The notes under the pieces: generated by a model | What the model was told of the DNA's origin: nothing | Database searches by the model: none | What the model saw: the letters and a program-made list of their open reading frames with translations, nothing else | Assembly (NCBI RefSeq): GCF_042138895.1 | Contig: NZ_JBHIKW010000001.1 | Span: forward strand, 372,001-436,000 | Length of the DNA stretch: 64,000 nucleotides | Origin: Cedecea selenatireducens | Lineage (GTDB): Bacteria > Pseudomonadota > Gammaproteobacteria > Enterobacterales > Enterobacteriaceae | Direction: 5' to 3' | Made by a program: the position numbers and the translations under genes | In this document: positions 16,724 to 26,300 of the stretch, piece by piece | Layout of the letters: every line of letters starts with the position of its first letter | How positions within the stretch are numbered: position 1 is the first letter of the stretch

Positions 16724-17864
16724 ACGGCTGCTTCCCTTATTGCAAAAGCTGCTGTCGCGGGACACCACCAGCCGCGAGTCGAACCTGGCGTTGATCGAGG
16801 ATATTCGCGATTACCTTGCCGGGTGGGGCATCGACGCAGAGCTGTTTCACAGCGAGGACGGACGCAAGGCCAATCTTTATGCGGTACTTGGCCCCTCAGG
16901 TGGCGGCGGCGTAATGCTGTCCGGGCATACGGACGTGGTGCCGGTAGACGGGCAGCCGTGGAGCGTTCCCCCTTTCGACATGACCTACCGGGATGGCCGC
17001 TACTACGGGCGCGGCGCGGCGGACATGAAGGGCTTTATCGCCTGCGTGCTGGCCTCCGTGCCGGCGTTTCTCGCACAACCGCTGAGAATGCCGCTGCACC
17101 TGGCCTTCTCCTATGACGAAGAAGTTGGTTGCCTCGGCGTGCGCAGCCTGGTGGAGTATCTGCGCGCCTCAAAAGAAAAACCCGCGCTTTGCATCGTGGG
17201 CGAGCCGACCGAAATGCGCCCGGTTTACGGGCATAAAGGCAAAATAGCCCTGCGCTGCGAAGTGCACGGCCACGCCTGTCATTCCGCCTATGCGCCGCAG
17301 GGCGTGAACGCCATTGAATATGCTGCCCGGCTCATCGGCAAGCTGGGCGAGGCTCGCGAGGCGTTAACGCAAACGACGGATGCCCGCTTTGATCCTCCGT
17401 TCAGCACCCTGCAGGTGGGAACGATCCGTGGCGGCAGCGCATTAAATATTGTCCCCCAGGAGTGCCAGTTTGATTTTGAAATCCGCTACCTGCCGGAGGT
17501 TGATGCCGCCGCGGTGGTGGATGACGTTCAACGCTATGCGCGACAAACGCTGGAACCCGCCATGCAGCGCGTTTCCCCGACAGGCGCGATTCGGTTTGTT
17601 CCCCTGAGCCACTATCCCGGCCTGCTGACGGACGCTCAGTCCGAATTTGCCGGCTGGCTGGCGCAGTGGTGCGGCAGCGATGAGTACAGCACGGTGGCAT
17701 TTGGCACCGAGGGCGGGCTTTTTGATGAAGCCGGGATAGCCACGCTGATTTGTGGCCCCGGCAGCATGGATCAAGGGCACAAACCCGATGAGTTTGTGGC
17801 CGAAGAACAGCTGCACAAATGCATGGCGATGCTGGACAACCTGCGCCAGTGGATGAATGCCTGA
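16701..17864 (+). CDS. ArgE-like M20 metallo-deacylase
   Basis: 387 residues of the acetylornithine deacetylase/DapE family of the M20 dizinc peptidases. Metal ligands are seen in LSGHTDVVPVDGQPW (H, D), GRGAADMKGF (D), YDEEVGC (catalytic and bridging E), VGEPTEM (E) and the C-terminal GPGSMDQGHKPDE (H). The dimerisation lid includes GHACHSAYAPQGVNAIEY. It is too different from housekeeping ArgE to be argE itself. ATG at 16701 gives a 23-nt overlap with the DUF1028 gene; ATG 16716 (overlap ATGAATAA) is an alternative start. It probably removes an N-acyl group in the last step of the cluster's pathway. Confidence 0.87.
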   Translation: MAYPAMNKRLLPLLQKLLSRDTTSRESNLALIEDIRDYLAGWGIDAELFHSEDGRKANLYAVLGPSGGGGVMLSGHTDVVPVDGQPWSVPPFDMTYRDGRYYGRGAADMKGFIACVLASVPAFLAQPLRMPLHLAFSYDEEVGCLGVRSLVEYLRASKEKPALCIVGEPTEMRPVYGHKGKIALRCEVHGHACHSAYAPQGVNAIEYAARLIGKLGEAREALTQTTDARFDPPFSTLQVGTIRGGSALNIVPQECQFDFEIRYLPEVDAAAVVDDVQRYARQTLEPAMQRVSPTGAIRFVPLSHYPGLLTDAQSEFAGWLAQWCGSDEYSTVAFGTEGGLFDEAGIATLICGPGSMDQGHKPDEFVAEEQLHKCMAMLDNLRQWMNA

Positions 17865-18169
17865 ACGCTGCGTAGCGTCTGCAGGAAAAAACCAGCGAAC
17901 ATATGTGACGCAACAGCAAACCAACAGAATTTAATCCTTAAAAATATCATTATTTAAATCATTAACCCCAAAAACGGAAAGGGCAGCGGCAAATAACCAG
18001 TGTAAATATGGGTTTATTCCTTATCGTTGAGCCATTATTTACTCTTAAGGAGGATGATCGTGGAGGATTAATAGTAATAACGCCCTGCTTTCAAAACATT
18101 TCATTCACAATAAATTAATCTAATTATTACATAAGGGTTTTGCTGTTTAGCTTATTAAATACGGGTTAG
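17865..18169. other. AT-rich spacer after the catabolic cluster
   Basis: About 300 nt without a supported gene; AT-rich, no clear hairpin with U tract was identified. It probably contains the promoter of the next gene. Confidence 0.4.
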
Positions 18170-18817
18170 ATGAGGGTCATTTTCTTATTGAAAACGACCG
18201 ATTTAGCCCTGGGGTTGGTAGGGATGTCCGGGTTCAAAACACGCTTATTTTTGCTTAATAAAAACAGCCAACGCCTGCTATTGTTGTGCAGTGGCTTACT
18301 GCTTAGCATGCTGGCCGCACTGATTGTCATCGCCATTTTCAAACCCGCTGGAAAGCCGCTGGATGACAGAAGAGATCCTGTTGCTTTACTGGTTTATAGC
18401 TGGGAGGCGGAGGCCAGCTCGCACCTGACGTCCGCGAAAATCTTCCATTCGGCGGATGCGGAGACCCGCAAGGACATTTTATTGATGGTCTGGAACGTGA
18501 AACCCGACCTTCTGGCGGGTAAAATGTCCGTCTCAGCCATGCCAAATAAGGCCATGAAATGGGTGCAAAGAGAACTTAGGGAGTCTCTGCGCATCGCTTT
18601 GCTTCCCTCTCCCGCTTCACGCTGCTTACGCCCCGGGACGGAAGAACAACCCAATATTTATAAGCAAAGCATCGTGGCAGAAGCCGGATCGCATGGACAA
18701 CCCCCGGAACAAGCTATTGAAGAGAATCATCAGTATGAAGGGCAAATTCAACCGTCAGGGGCAAGCCTTAGGGGCATTTTCTCACCAGAGAAAATCGATG
18801 CACGCCATGCCGTCTGA
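18170..18817 (+). CDS. Hypothetical protein with one membrane segment (uncertain)
   Basis: A 215-codon frame; ATG 18224 (MSGFKTRLFLLNKN) is an equally plausible start. There is one strong transmembrane segment (RLLLLCSGLLLSMLAALIVIAIF) followed by a moderately polar region and a proline/serine-rich, low-order C-terminus. No family is recognised. Codon usage in the last third looks less gene-like, so the true gene may be shorter or degraded. It lies upstream of the MASE1-PAS gene on the same strand. Confidence 0.35.
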   Translation: MRVIFLLKTTDLALGLVGMSGFKTRLFLLNKNSQRLLLLCSGLLLSMLAALIVIAIFKPAGKPLDDRRDPVALLVYSWEAEASSHLTSAKIFHSADAETRKDILLMVWNVKPDLLAGKMSVSAMPNKAMKWVQRELRESLRIALLPSPASRCLRPGTEEQPNIYKQSIVAEAGSHGQPPEQAIEENHQYEGQIQPSGASLRGIFSPEKIDARHAV

Positions 18818-18931
18818 CGGGGCATAAACGGTCCTGCTTTGTCTTTTCAGCAAAGGGTTGTTAGCCTTTAAGTAAAATAACGCCCGACAGCAGAATGCTG
18901 CGCGCTTTCCTGAATCAAAAATGGACGAGAA

Positions 18932-20200
18932 ATGAAAACGTATTTCCCTTCCTGGCTGCAGCAAACCGCTATCCTGCTTTTGTGGGGGCTGGTCTATTAT
19001 CTGTCCGGGCTTATCTCATTAAAATTTGACGACCCAAACTCTGCCATAGCGATTGTCTGGTTCCCATCGGGCGTCGCCGTAGCGGCTTTTTTGTCCGCCC
19101 GCTGGCGAGACTACCCTGCGCTTATCCTTATCTTCGCGCTGGCAAGCGTACTGCTGGACGAAGCCTGGCAGAGTATTCCACTTTTTTTAACCACGCTGGG
19201 TTATTCGCTGCTGGCGATGCCCGCCAACGTTCTCATTGCCTGGCTGGTGCGCCGTTTCTCGCGGCCAAATGACGACCTGCACGTCATCCTGCTGTGGATT
19301 TGCGCCACCTTTGTCGTCAGCGTGTTCGATGCGCTTATCGTCGGAGGGGGTTATGCATTTTTCACCGACCAGCCAGTGGCGAAGACTATCTCGAACGGGT
19401 TCGTTGCCGATGTGACCGGGATCTTCTTCGCGACGACCGTCGTCATGGGCTTCGTGAATAAACGAGGTCCCCGGGCCGCTCTCGCCTGGTCGACCCGCCT
19501 GGCAGGTCTGGCGCTGTTGCTGCTGATTTGTGCAGCAACAGTATTTATCTTCGACTACAGCGGAACCTGGCTCAAAACCGAGGCCGCCGCGCTCTATTTT
19601 GCCCTTTCTTGCCTGCCGATTGTGCTGACGATGATGCTTTCCCTGGTCTGGGGCAATCGTGGAGGTTCCATCGGCCTGCTGGCGTTGGGCGCCATCGTCA
19701 TCCACTTTACCGACCAGCATCAAGGGCCTTTCTTTCTTCACGGCCTTAGCTTTACCGAATCGCTACTGCTGGCACTGAGTTACCTCTCGGCGACCGCCTT
19801 GCTTATCGTATTTGTCCGTGTGTTAAGGCGCTCGACGACCCGTTTTAACCCGGATACCGGCAGGCTTGCGGGTAACGGCATACTTTATCGACTGGAGCCT
19901 GAAACCGGCGTATTCAGCTGGGAAAACGATCTCTCGTCACTGCTGGGCGCGGGTTACCCGGCAGTGTTTGACACCGTCGAGCGAGTGCTGGGTTATGTAC
20001 ATCCTTCAGATCGGGAAAAACTCAGGCAGCACTGGCTCGCCCCCGTTCAGAACAAACACAAGCCCCTGATATTTCGTATCAAGACGAATGACGATGAGTG
20101 GCTAACGCTGGTTGACAGCGGCGGCGTTGCCATGTCAAACGGCGGCAAGCGCATTATTGTCGGAAACTGGCAGGCCAGCCATTACGATCTGGCTATCTAA
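18932..20200 (+). CDS. MASE1-PAS membrane sensor protein without output domain
   Basis: 422 residues. Residues ~8-290 form a MASE1-type membrane sensory domain with about eight helices (start LLLWGLVYYLSGLISLKFDDPNSAIAIVWFPSGVAVAAFL is diagnostic). Residues ~310-418 look like a PAS_3 fold (LEPETGVFSWENDLSSLLG, YVHPSDREKLRQHW, FRIKTNDDEWLTLVDSGGV). The protein then stops: there is no GGDEF, EAL or histidine kinase domain, unlike DgcE-type proteins. It may be a truncated diguanylate cyclase or a sensor that acts through a partner. The next gene follows after 43 nt, suggesting an operon. Confidence 0.75.
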   Translation: MKTYFPSWLQQTAILLLWGLVYYLSGLISLKFDDPNSAIAIVWFPSGVAVAAFLSARWRDYPALILIFALASVLLDEAWQSIPLFLTTLGYSLLAMPANVLIAWLVRRFSRPNDDLHVILLWICATFVVSVFDALIVGGGYAFFTDQPVAKTISNGFVADVTGIFFATTVVMGFVNKRGPRAALAWSTRLAGLALLLLICAATVFIFDYSGTWLKTEAAALYFALSCLPIVLTMMLSLVWGNRGGSIGLLALGAIVIHFTDQHQGPFFLHGLSFTESLLLALSYLSATALLIVFVRVLRRSTTRFNPDTGRLAGNGILYRLEPETGVFSWENDLSSLLGAGYPAVFDTVERVLGYVHPSDREKLRQHWLAPVQNKHKPLIFRIKTNDDEWLTLVDSGGVAMSNGGKRIIVGNWQASHYDLAI

Positions 20201-20243
20201 ATCTAAACACGGACGTGATGACTTTTTAAGGAGAGACAGGCTT

Positions 20244-21569
20244 GTGATTCAGATTGCGTTGTTACTGTTCGGCGTCGACTTTATGCGCTCCAGGGTCAAA
20301 TACCTGATCCTGCTTGGCAGCCTGTGGAGCCTGCTCGGGCTGGCTATTTTCCTCGATGGTCTGGACGGCGTGACCTACTTCCCCCTGCGCTTTTTTGGCC
20401 TGCTTTTGCTGCTGGAAAGCCTGGTGACGCTCAGCATTGCTTCCGGCGGCGTCGGGGCGCAAAAAGCGGTGCTCTACTTTAAGGGCGGCATTTTTTGTTT
20501 CGTCTCGCTGCTTATATTATCCAACCAGTCCTACAGTAATTTACTGCTGGCCATCGTCTTTGGTTTTGCCTATTTCGTCATTGGCCTGTTCGTTATTTTC
20601 TCGGCGTGGATTGTGCGTTTCCCTCACTGGAAGAGCACCCTGGCGACCGGTTTAGCGCAAATTATATTCGCTTTTTTTATGTTCAGCCCGTGGCCAACCC
20701 ATTATAAAGCCACGGTTTCGTTCTTCCTGGGCACGCTGATGATTTTCAGCGGTATTCATACCGTCCGGCTTGCGCTTCGCGTGGCGAGGCTACGGGAAGG
20801 CACCTCGGTCTTCGATCTCCTGGTGCCTGCTGGAATCGGTTTTGAAGTGAAAAAAGGGGCTGACGCAAAGCCGAAGGTCGCAGAGCCGGAGCACGCTGAT
20901 TTTCGTGAGCCGCTAACCGTACACATCTGGACCCCGGAAGGCACCGCCAGCGCGTCGACCATTCCGCGCCCGGTTATCAATCGCTATATTGCCGCAGTGG
21001 ACTCAGAAGGGGTTATATCGACGGGCCACGCCGCGCTTGAAGTCCCGCCCGGCCTCTACATCAGCCTTTATCCTGCAGAAGACATCGACCGCTCGCCGGC
21101 CGAGTTTTTGAACACGCTGAAGGCCACGCGCGATAACGACGTGCCGGGGACGTTCCAGCCTGACTATGCCACCGAGGCGGCAGAGTGGTGCCAGTCAGAT
21201 CGCAAAATCTACTTCCACCAGTACAACGGCAAAGCGTTGCAGCGTTTCTGGAGCGCCTACAAGCTGACGAAAACCTATAACCTGACCTATCGCAATTGCT
21301 CCAGCAGCGTTGCCTACGCCCTGGAAGCGTCGCTGGATGGCGTGCTCTCAAAACGCACGAAAAGCGGGCTATCGATACTCAGGACGCTCGCCATGCCTGA
21401 ACTCTGGATAGCCGCTCAGGTACGCAAACGCGCCATTTCTATGGCCTGGACACCGGGACTGGTGATGGATTACGCCAGAGCGCTGCGCAGCATCGTTCAC
21501 CCTGTCCCCGAGCCCTGGTATCAACGCTTCTCCTTCAAATGGCGCGACGACAGAAAGGCCGGGGAATAA
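20244..21569 (+). CDS. HdeD-like membrane protein with His/Cys hydrolase-like C-terminal domain
   Basis: Start set at the GTG at 20244 (VIQIALLLFGVDF) because AAGGAG lies 10 nt upstream; the longer frame overlaps the previous gene. The first ~200 residues hold six hydrophobic helices with DUF308/HdeD character. The C-terminal ~220 residues are soluble and carry GHAALEV (H262) and YRNCSSSVAYALE (C352), an order and spacing reminiscent of NlpC/P60-like or DUF4105 thiol hydrolases. HdeD proteins act in acid stress; the fused domain could work on envelope substrates, but its side of the membrane is not certain. Confidence 0.65.
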   Translation: MIQIALLLFGVDFMRSRVKYLILLGSLWSLLGLAIFLDGLDGVTYFPLRFFGLLLLLESLVTLSIASGGVGAQKAVLYFKGGIFCFVSLLILSNQSYSNLLLAIVFGFAYFVIGLFVIFSAWIVRFPHWKSTLATGLAQIIFAFFMFSPWPTHYKATVSFFLGTLMIFSGIHTVRLALRVARLREGTSVFDLLVPAGIGFEVKKGADAKPKVAEPEHADFREPLTVHIWTPEGTASASTIPRPVINRYIAAVDSEGVISTGHAALEVPPGLYISLYPAEDIDRSPAEFLNTLKATRDNDVPGTFQPDYATEAAEWCQSDRKIYFHQYNGKALQRFWSAYKLTKTYNLTYRNCSSSVAYALEASLDGVLSKRTKSGLSILRTLAMPELWIAAQVRKRAISMAWTPGLVMDYARALRSIVHPVPEPWYQRFSFKWRDDRKAGE

Positions 21570-21577
21570 CGCGCCAG

Positions 21578-21913
21578 TCAGTGGGTAACAGACTTTGAGA
21601 AAAGCTGAATAATTATGATGCCCACGGCAATAAACAGCATGCCTGCGATAGCTGGCAGATCGAGTTTCTGCTTATAAAACAGGAATGACATCACCGAAAC
21701 CAGGAAGATCCCCATTCCGGCCCAAATTGCATAGGCAATACCAATATTCATGGTCTTTACCACCTGGGAAAGACCGTAGAATGAAATCGCATAGCCCACG
21801 ACGACAACCACGCTGGGAACCAGCCGGCTAAACCCGTCGGAGGCTTTCATCATGGTTGTGGCCAGCGTTTCAGCGCAGATAGAGATGGCGAGGATAACGT
21901 AAGTATTAAGCAT
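21578..21913 (-). CDS. EmrE-like small multidrug resistance (SMR) efflux protein
   Basis: 111 residues with four transmembrane helices. The membrane-embedded proton/drug-coupling glutamate is in ICAETLATTMMK (E14), and the GIAYAIWAGMGIFLVSVMSF loop-helix signature and LDLPAIAGMLFIAVGIIIIQL helix 4 match EmrE and its close relatives. SMR proteins work as antiparallel dimers and expel lipophilic cations using the proton gradient. It is convergent with the HdeD-like gene. It could be called emrE-like or ebr; I cannot decide the orthology. Confidence 0.9.
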   Translation of the reverse strand: MLNTYVILAISICAETLATTMMKASDGFSRLVPSVVVVVGYAISFYGLSQVVKTMNIGIAYAIWAGMGIFLVSVMSFLFYKQKLDLPAIAGMLFIAVGIIIIQLFSKSVTH

Positions 21914-22090
21914 CTTTTTTTCCCGTTGTATAAAATCCTCGGGAGAGTATAGAACTTAATGAGGCGCGGAATTTCAACAACGGGGAAATCACGGGCTCGT
22001 TAAGCTTTGTGTCATGCAGAATGGTTGCGCCCGACTTCCGGGAGCGAGAGATAGGTCACTGAAATTTAATGCGATTAGTGCTTGAATAAT

Positions 22091-22180
22091 TGGCGGAGAG
22101 AGGGGGATTTGAACCCCCGGTAGAGTTGCCCCTACTCTAGTTTTCGAGACTAGTCCGTTCAGCCGCTCCGGCATCTCTCC
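22091..22180 (-). tRNA. serU: tRNA-Ser (anticodon CGA)
   Basis: A 90-nt class II tRNA on the minus strand. The acceptor stem is GGAGAGA/TCTCTCC, the anticodon loop reads CTCGAAA with anticodon CGA, there is a long variable arm, the T loop is GGTTCAAATCC, and CCA is encoded. In E. coli the CGA tRNA-Ser (serU) also precedes mtfA and asnT. Confidence 0.95.
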
Positions 22181-22274
22181 GTTCTGATGGTTGCCATCAT
22201 GCCAGGTTATGCGGCATTTTAACAGTCTGGGTTCTTTCGTTTCAGTTCAAACGATGACTTTGCGAGCAAGTAAC

Positions 22275-23072
22275 ATGATTAAGTGGCCCTGGAAAGCAAG
22301 TGATTCAAGCCCTGACCCCGCTTTGCCGTGGGAACAGGCGTTAGCTATTCCCGTTCTGGCATCCCTCAGTGAAACCGAGCAGCAGAAATTAGTTAGCCTT
22401 GCGGAAAGGTTTTTACAGCAAAAACGGCTGGTGCCGCTGCAGGGTTTTGAACTGGATGAGTTGAAGTCCACTCGTATTGCGCTGCTGTTTTGCCTGCCCG
22501 TGCTTGAGCTGGGCATCGAGTGGCTGGACGGTTTCCACGAAGTTCTGCTCTACCCCGCGCCGTTTATCGTTGATGACGAATGGCAGGACGACTTCGGCCT
22601 GGTGCACAGCCAGCGCGTGGTGCAGTCCGGGCAAAGCTGGCAGCAGGGCCCCATCGTCCTGAACTGGCTCGACGTGCAGGACTCCTTCGACGCGTCCGGG
22701 TTTAACCTGATTGTTCACGAAGTTGCCCATAAACTGGACAGCCGTAACGGCGACCGCGCCAGCGGCGTTCCCCTGATTGCTTTGCGCGACGTTGCGGGCT
22801 GGGAACATGACCTCCACGCCGCGATGGACAGCATTCAGGATGAAATCGACATGGTTGGCGAAAATGCCGCCAGCATCGACGCCTATGCCGCTACCGACCC
22901 GGCAGAATGTTTTGCCGTGCTTTCAGAATATTTTTTCAGCGCCCCGCAGCTTTTCACGCCGCGTTTCGCTTCACTTTACCAACGTTTTTGCCAGTTCTAC
23001 GGGCAAGACCCAATACAACGTCTAGTTGAGCGCGAAAACTCACCCGGCATTGCCGGAAATACGGTGCATTAA
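22275..23072 (+). CDS. mtfA: MtfA, zinc metallopeptidase / Mlc titration factor
   Basis: The start MIKWPWKASDS gives 265 residues, the same as E. coli MtfA; the ~28 codons upstream are leader. MtfA binds and inactivates the repressor Mlc and so affects ptsG expression, and has aminopeptidase activity. The zinc motif HEVAH is at H148-H152 (NLIVHEVAHKLDSRNGDRASG) and a distal glutamate lies in PAECFAVLSEYFF. It stands between the tRNA-Ser and the first tRNA-Asn, as mtfA (yeeI) does in E. coli. Confidence 0.95.
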   Translation: MIKWPWKASDSSPDPALPWEQALAIPVLASLSETEQQKLVSLAERFLQQKRLVPLQGFELDELKSTRIALLFCLPVLELGIEWLDGFHEVLLYPAPFIVDDEWQDDFGLVHSQRVVQSGQSWQQGPIVLNWLDVQDSFDASGFNLIVHEVAHKLDSRNGDRASGVPLIALRDVAGWEHDLHAAMDSIQDEIDMVGENAASIDAYAATDPAECFAVLSEYFFSAPQLFTPRFASLYQRFCQFYGQDPIQRLVERENSPGIAGNTVH

Positions 23073-23125
23073 ATCAGCAACGCGGCTTAAATTTAATCAT
23101 ATGAATTAATGCGTTACTTTTACTG

Positions 23126-23154
23126 TTGACAGTTTTTATGGCTAAAGCTAATAT
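23126..23154 (+). promoter_or_regulatory. Promoter of tRNA-Asn copy 1
   Basis: TTGACA (23126-23131), 17-nt spacer, TAATAT (23149-23154), followed by a GC-rich discriminator (CGCCCCG) typical of stringently controlled stable-RNA promoters. The same arrangement stands before all three tRNA-Asn copies. Confidence 0.9.
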
Positions 23155-23172
23155 TCGCCCCGTTCAAACGAT

Positions 23173-23248
23173 TCCTCTGTAGTTCAGTCGGTAGAACGGC
23201 GGACTGTTAATCCGTATGTCACTGGTTCGAGTCCAGTCAGAGGAGCCA
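23173..23248 (+). tRNA. asnT: tRNA-Asn (anticodon GTT), copy 1
   Basis: 76 nt including CCA: acceptor TCCTCTG/CAGAGGA, D loop AGTTCAGTCGGTAGA, anticodon GTT in CTGTTAATC, T loop GGTTCGAGTCC. Identical to the copies at 43988 and 54411. The position after mtfA matches E. coli asnT. Confidence 0.97.
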
Positions 23249-23256
23249 TATTTGAG

Positions 23257-23288
23257 AAGCCTGCTTAGGAAACTAAGCGGGCTTTTTG
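23257..23288 (+). terminator. Terminator of tRNA-Asn copy 1
   Basis: AGCCTGCTTAG pairs with CTAAGCGGGCT (one mismatch), loop of 4 nt, then TTTTTG. Confidence 0.9.
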
Positions 23289-23311
23289 CTGTGCTGCTAT
23301 CCACTAGAGTG

Positions 23312-23339
23312 GCAACTCAAAGATGTTTCTTTGAGTTGC
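23312..23339 (-). terminator. Perfect hairpin downstream of the defence-like gene
   Basis: GCAACTCAAAGA and TCTTTGAGTTGC form a perfect 12-bp stem with a 4-nt loop, 15 nt beyond the stop of the 1857-residue protein. It lacks a U tract on either strand, so it may be a weak terminator, an RNA 3'-end stabiliser or a junction remnant. Confidence 0.4.
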
Positions 23340-23353
23340 TCTTAACTCAGAAA

Positions 23354-26300
23354 TCAATCTGTAACTATTGCTTTATTTTCAATAATCAACGCATCTTCTT
23401 TTATCAAAGTACCTTTTAAAAGGAGTTGCTCGATGACATCTACAATCACCTTACGTAATGTTCCGCTGGTTGCCTTAAACCCAAGTTTTCTGGAAATCGA
23501 GGTGACAATTTCATCTTCAGTTGCGCCATAATTATTTCCTACAACCTCAATGATTCCGGCAGCAATTTCTTGAGGAGGTAACATTTCAGATTTACGCAGC
23601 CCTGGCGACTCAACATTCTGCCTGTTTCTTAAAATCATCGTTGATTTTTTATGCATCAAGAATTGACCATCACGATCAATATCTTCTTTACCGCATACCA
23701 GGCTGATAGCTCTATTAACAACGGCTTCAATTCTGGCTCCAGCACGTTGTAATCCCCAGGCCGTTCGTAATCTGGTTATCACCTCACTCACATGCACCGG
23801 GGACTCAACCTCAATTATCTGTTCTACCATTTCACTAAGAATTCCTAACGGCGTCTCATGTAATTCGTAACCCAGATGAGCAACAAGCGTCGCCTCTACA
23901 TACGTGTGATGAGATTCACGTGAAGTTTCAGAATCAACAAAGCCGATTTCGACAACCGGGCCTCTATCAACGGTAACAATTTCAACAGGTACCGCTCGTG
24001 CTCTTTGTCGTACTTCTTCGCTTCGTTCTGAAAGCTCTTTTTTAGCGGATTCAATCGCTTGAAGTGTGCGTGCCAGCTGCTCTTCAGGGCGCTGGAACCA
24101 GTCAGTACTCCAGATTCGATGGATAATCCATCCATGATCTTCTAGTACAGCCTGGCGAAGACGATCGCGTTCACGAGCTGAACGCGATGAGTGGTAAGCG
24201 CGACCATCACATTCAATCCCCATTAAATATCGCCCTGGCATATCAGTATCTGCGATGGCTAAATCGATGAAGAAACCAGCGATACCTACCTGAGGATGGA
24301 CCTGGTAACCGGCTTTTTGCAGCGCTTCAGCAACCTGTTCTTCAAATACACTATCCATTTCTTTTTCTGAACGCTGAGCAAGCGATATTCGTCCCGTACG
24401 CGCATATTGCAGGAAGAGTTTGAAGGCGAAAACGCCCTTCCCTTTTGCCCGCTCTAAATCAATATCTTCATCTGTAATGGATGCGTAGACTTCACATCGC
24501 CGTTTGGCCCGACTTATCAGAACATTCAACCGTCGCTCACCACCTTCGGCTCCCAAGGGGCCGAAGCGCATTGCTATATACCCTTGTGCATTTCTGGCAT
24601 ACCCGACAGAAATCATAATTACATCACGTTCATCGCCCTGCACGTTCTCAAGGTTTTTAACGAAGAATGGTTCACTCGGATGAGCATTAAAGAATGTCTC
24701 CAGATCGGGGTTTAAACGTCGTAATAACTCTAGTTCGTCCTGTATAGCCTTACGTTGTGACACTGAGAAGGTTGCAACACCGAGTGATTGTTCAGGATAT
24801 CTACGAGCATGCTCCATAATCGCTTTAGCGACGGCTTTTGCTTCTATAGTATTAGTTCCCTTACCGCCAGATTCGAAAACGCCATCGGGAATATGATGAA
24901 ATTGCAGGCCCATTCCCGCTTCCTGCGTGTAGGGGCTCGGTACAATAAAGAGTTTATTTTCGTAGAACTGGTTATTTGATACTGCAATTAATGATTGATG
25001 GCGGCTTCGATAGTGCCATCTCAACATACGCTGAGGTAATCCCCTGGCAACAAATAACCCCAGAACGCTTTCTATGTCAGAAACTTGCGATAAGTCATCA
25101 TCCTCATTTTCCGCAGATTCTGTCATTTTCGCGAAGAATCGTGTTGGAGGGAGCTGTCTTTCATCACCTACAACCACAACCTGTTTACAGCGAGCAATTG
25201 CACCAATCGCATCAACTGGCTGTATCTGACTTGCTTCATCCATAACAAGAAGATCGAATTTTTGTTTCCCGGGGATCAGGAATTGGGCAACGGATAATGG
25301 GCTCATCATCATCACTGGCTTTAATGCTTGAATAGCCACGCCAGCCTTTAGCATTAATTGACGGATCGGCAAATGGCCTCTTTTTTTCACCATTTCCGAG
25401 CGTAGTATCCCCACAGGGCCAACACCACCAGTCCTGGCGGGTATTTGCCGATGATGTGCGCGGGCAACTTCAAGGCTGGCAGCTTTGATGCGTTTAAGAT
25501 CGAGCTCAGCAAATCCTCTGACCTGACGAGAATGAAGCTCACCATCAAAACGAACCAAATCAGGCTCCTCTGAAGCCATTATTTTAAGTAACGACTCAAA
25601 ATAGGTACGCTCAACAACTGGAATAGCGGAATCCAGAGCCAGACTCCCACTAGCGAGATTTTCAACTACCTCAGATAAACCATATGCTCTGGCCTGAGTA
25701 ATGCGGTGCTGATAAGCAACCCATTTAGAAAGTTGTTCTGAATTCGAAATCCATGTACGAAGTTTTTCGCGTACAGCTGAGATATTTAATGTTTCAGAAA
25801 CTGAACCATACAGATGTTCTACCGTGCCCCTTAAATCCACCGCAACAGCTTCAAGCTCAGTCCTGAGCTTACGGCTAACCAGATGTGTTGCTTGCGCATA
25901 TTCGGCGGTTTCTTTTCTGTTTGCCTGTTTAGCCGCAACAAAACGTAGTGCACTATTGTCTTCAAGCCATACATAGGCCTGCGCCAGATAATCCCAGTCG
26001 GATGACAACGATTTCCAATGCTCATCAAAAGCATTTGAACCCAGAGAGTGTTCCGCTCGTATTTCCGCAATCCGATTTTGTAGCTCAATCAAACGAATAA
26101 TTAACTGGCTACGCTCATCGATATTAACTGGTGGCGTCACCATTACACGAGCACACTGTTCATCAATATGAATAAGCTTTTGAATTATTTCTTCAATGAA
26201 GACAAGCGACACTCGAGTGATCGATATTTGGTTTGAAAAATGCTCCTCGGCTGATAAACCAAAGGCATTCCATAATATGTCTAACTGAGTCCTCACCTGC

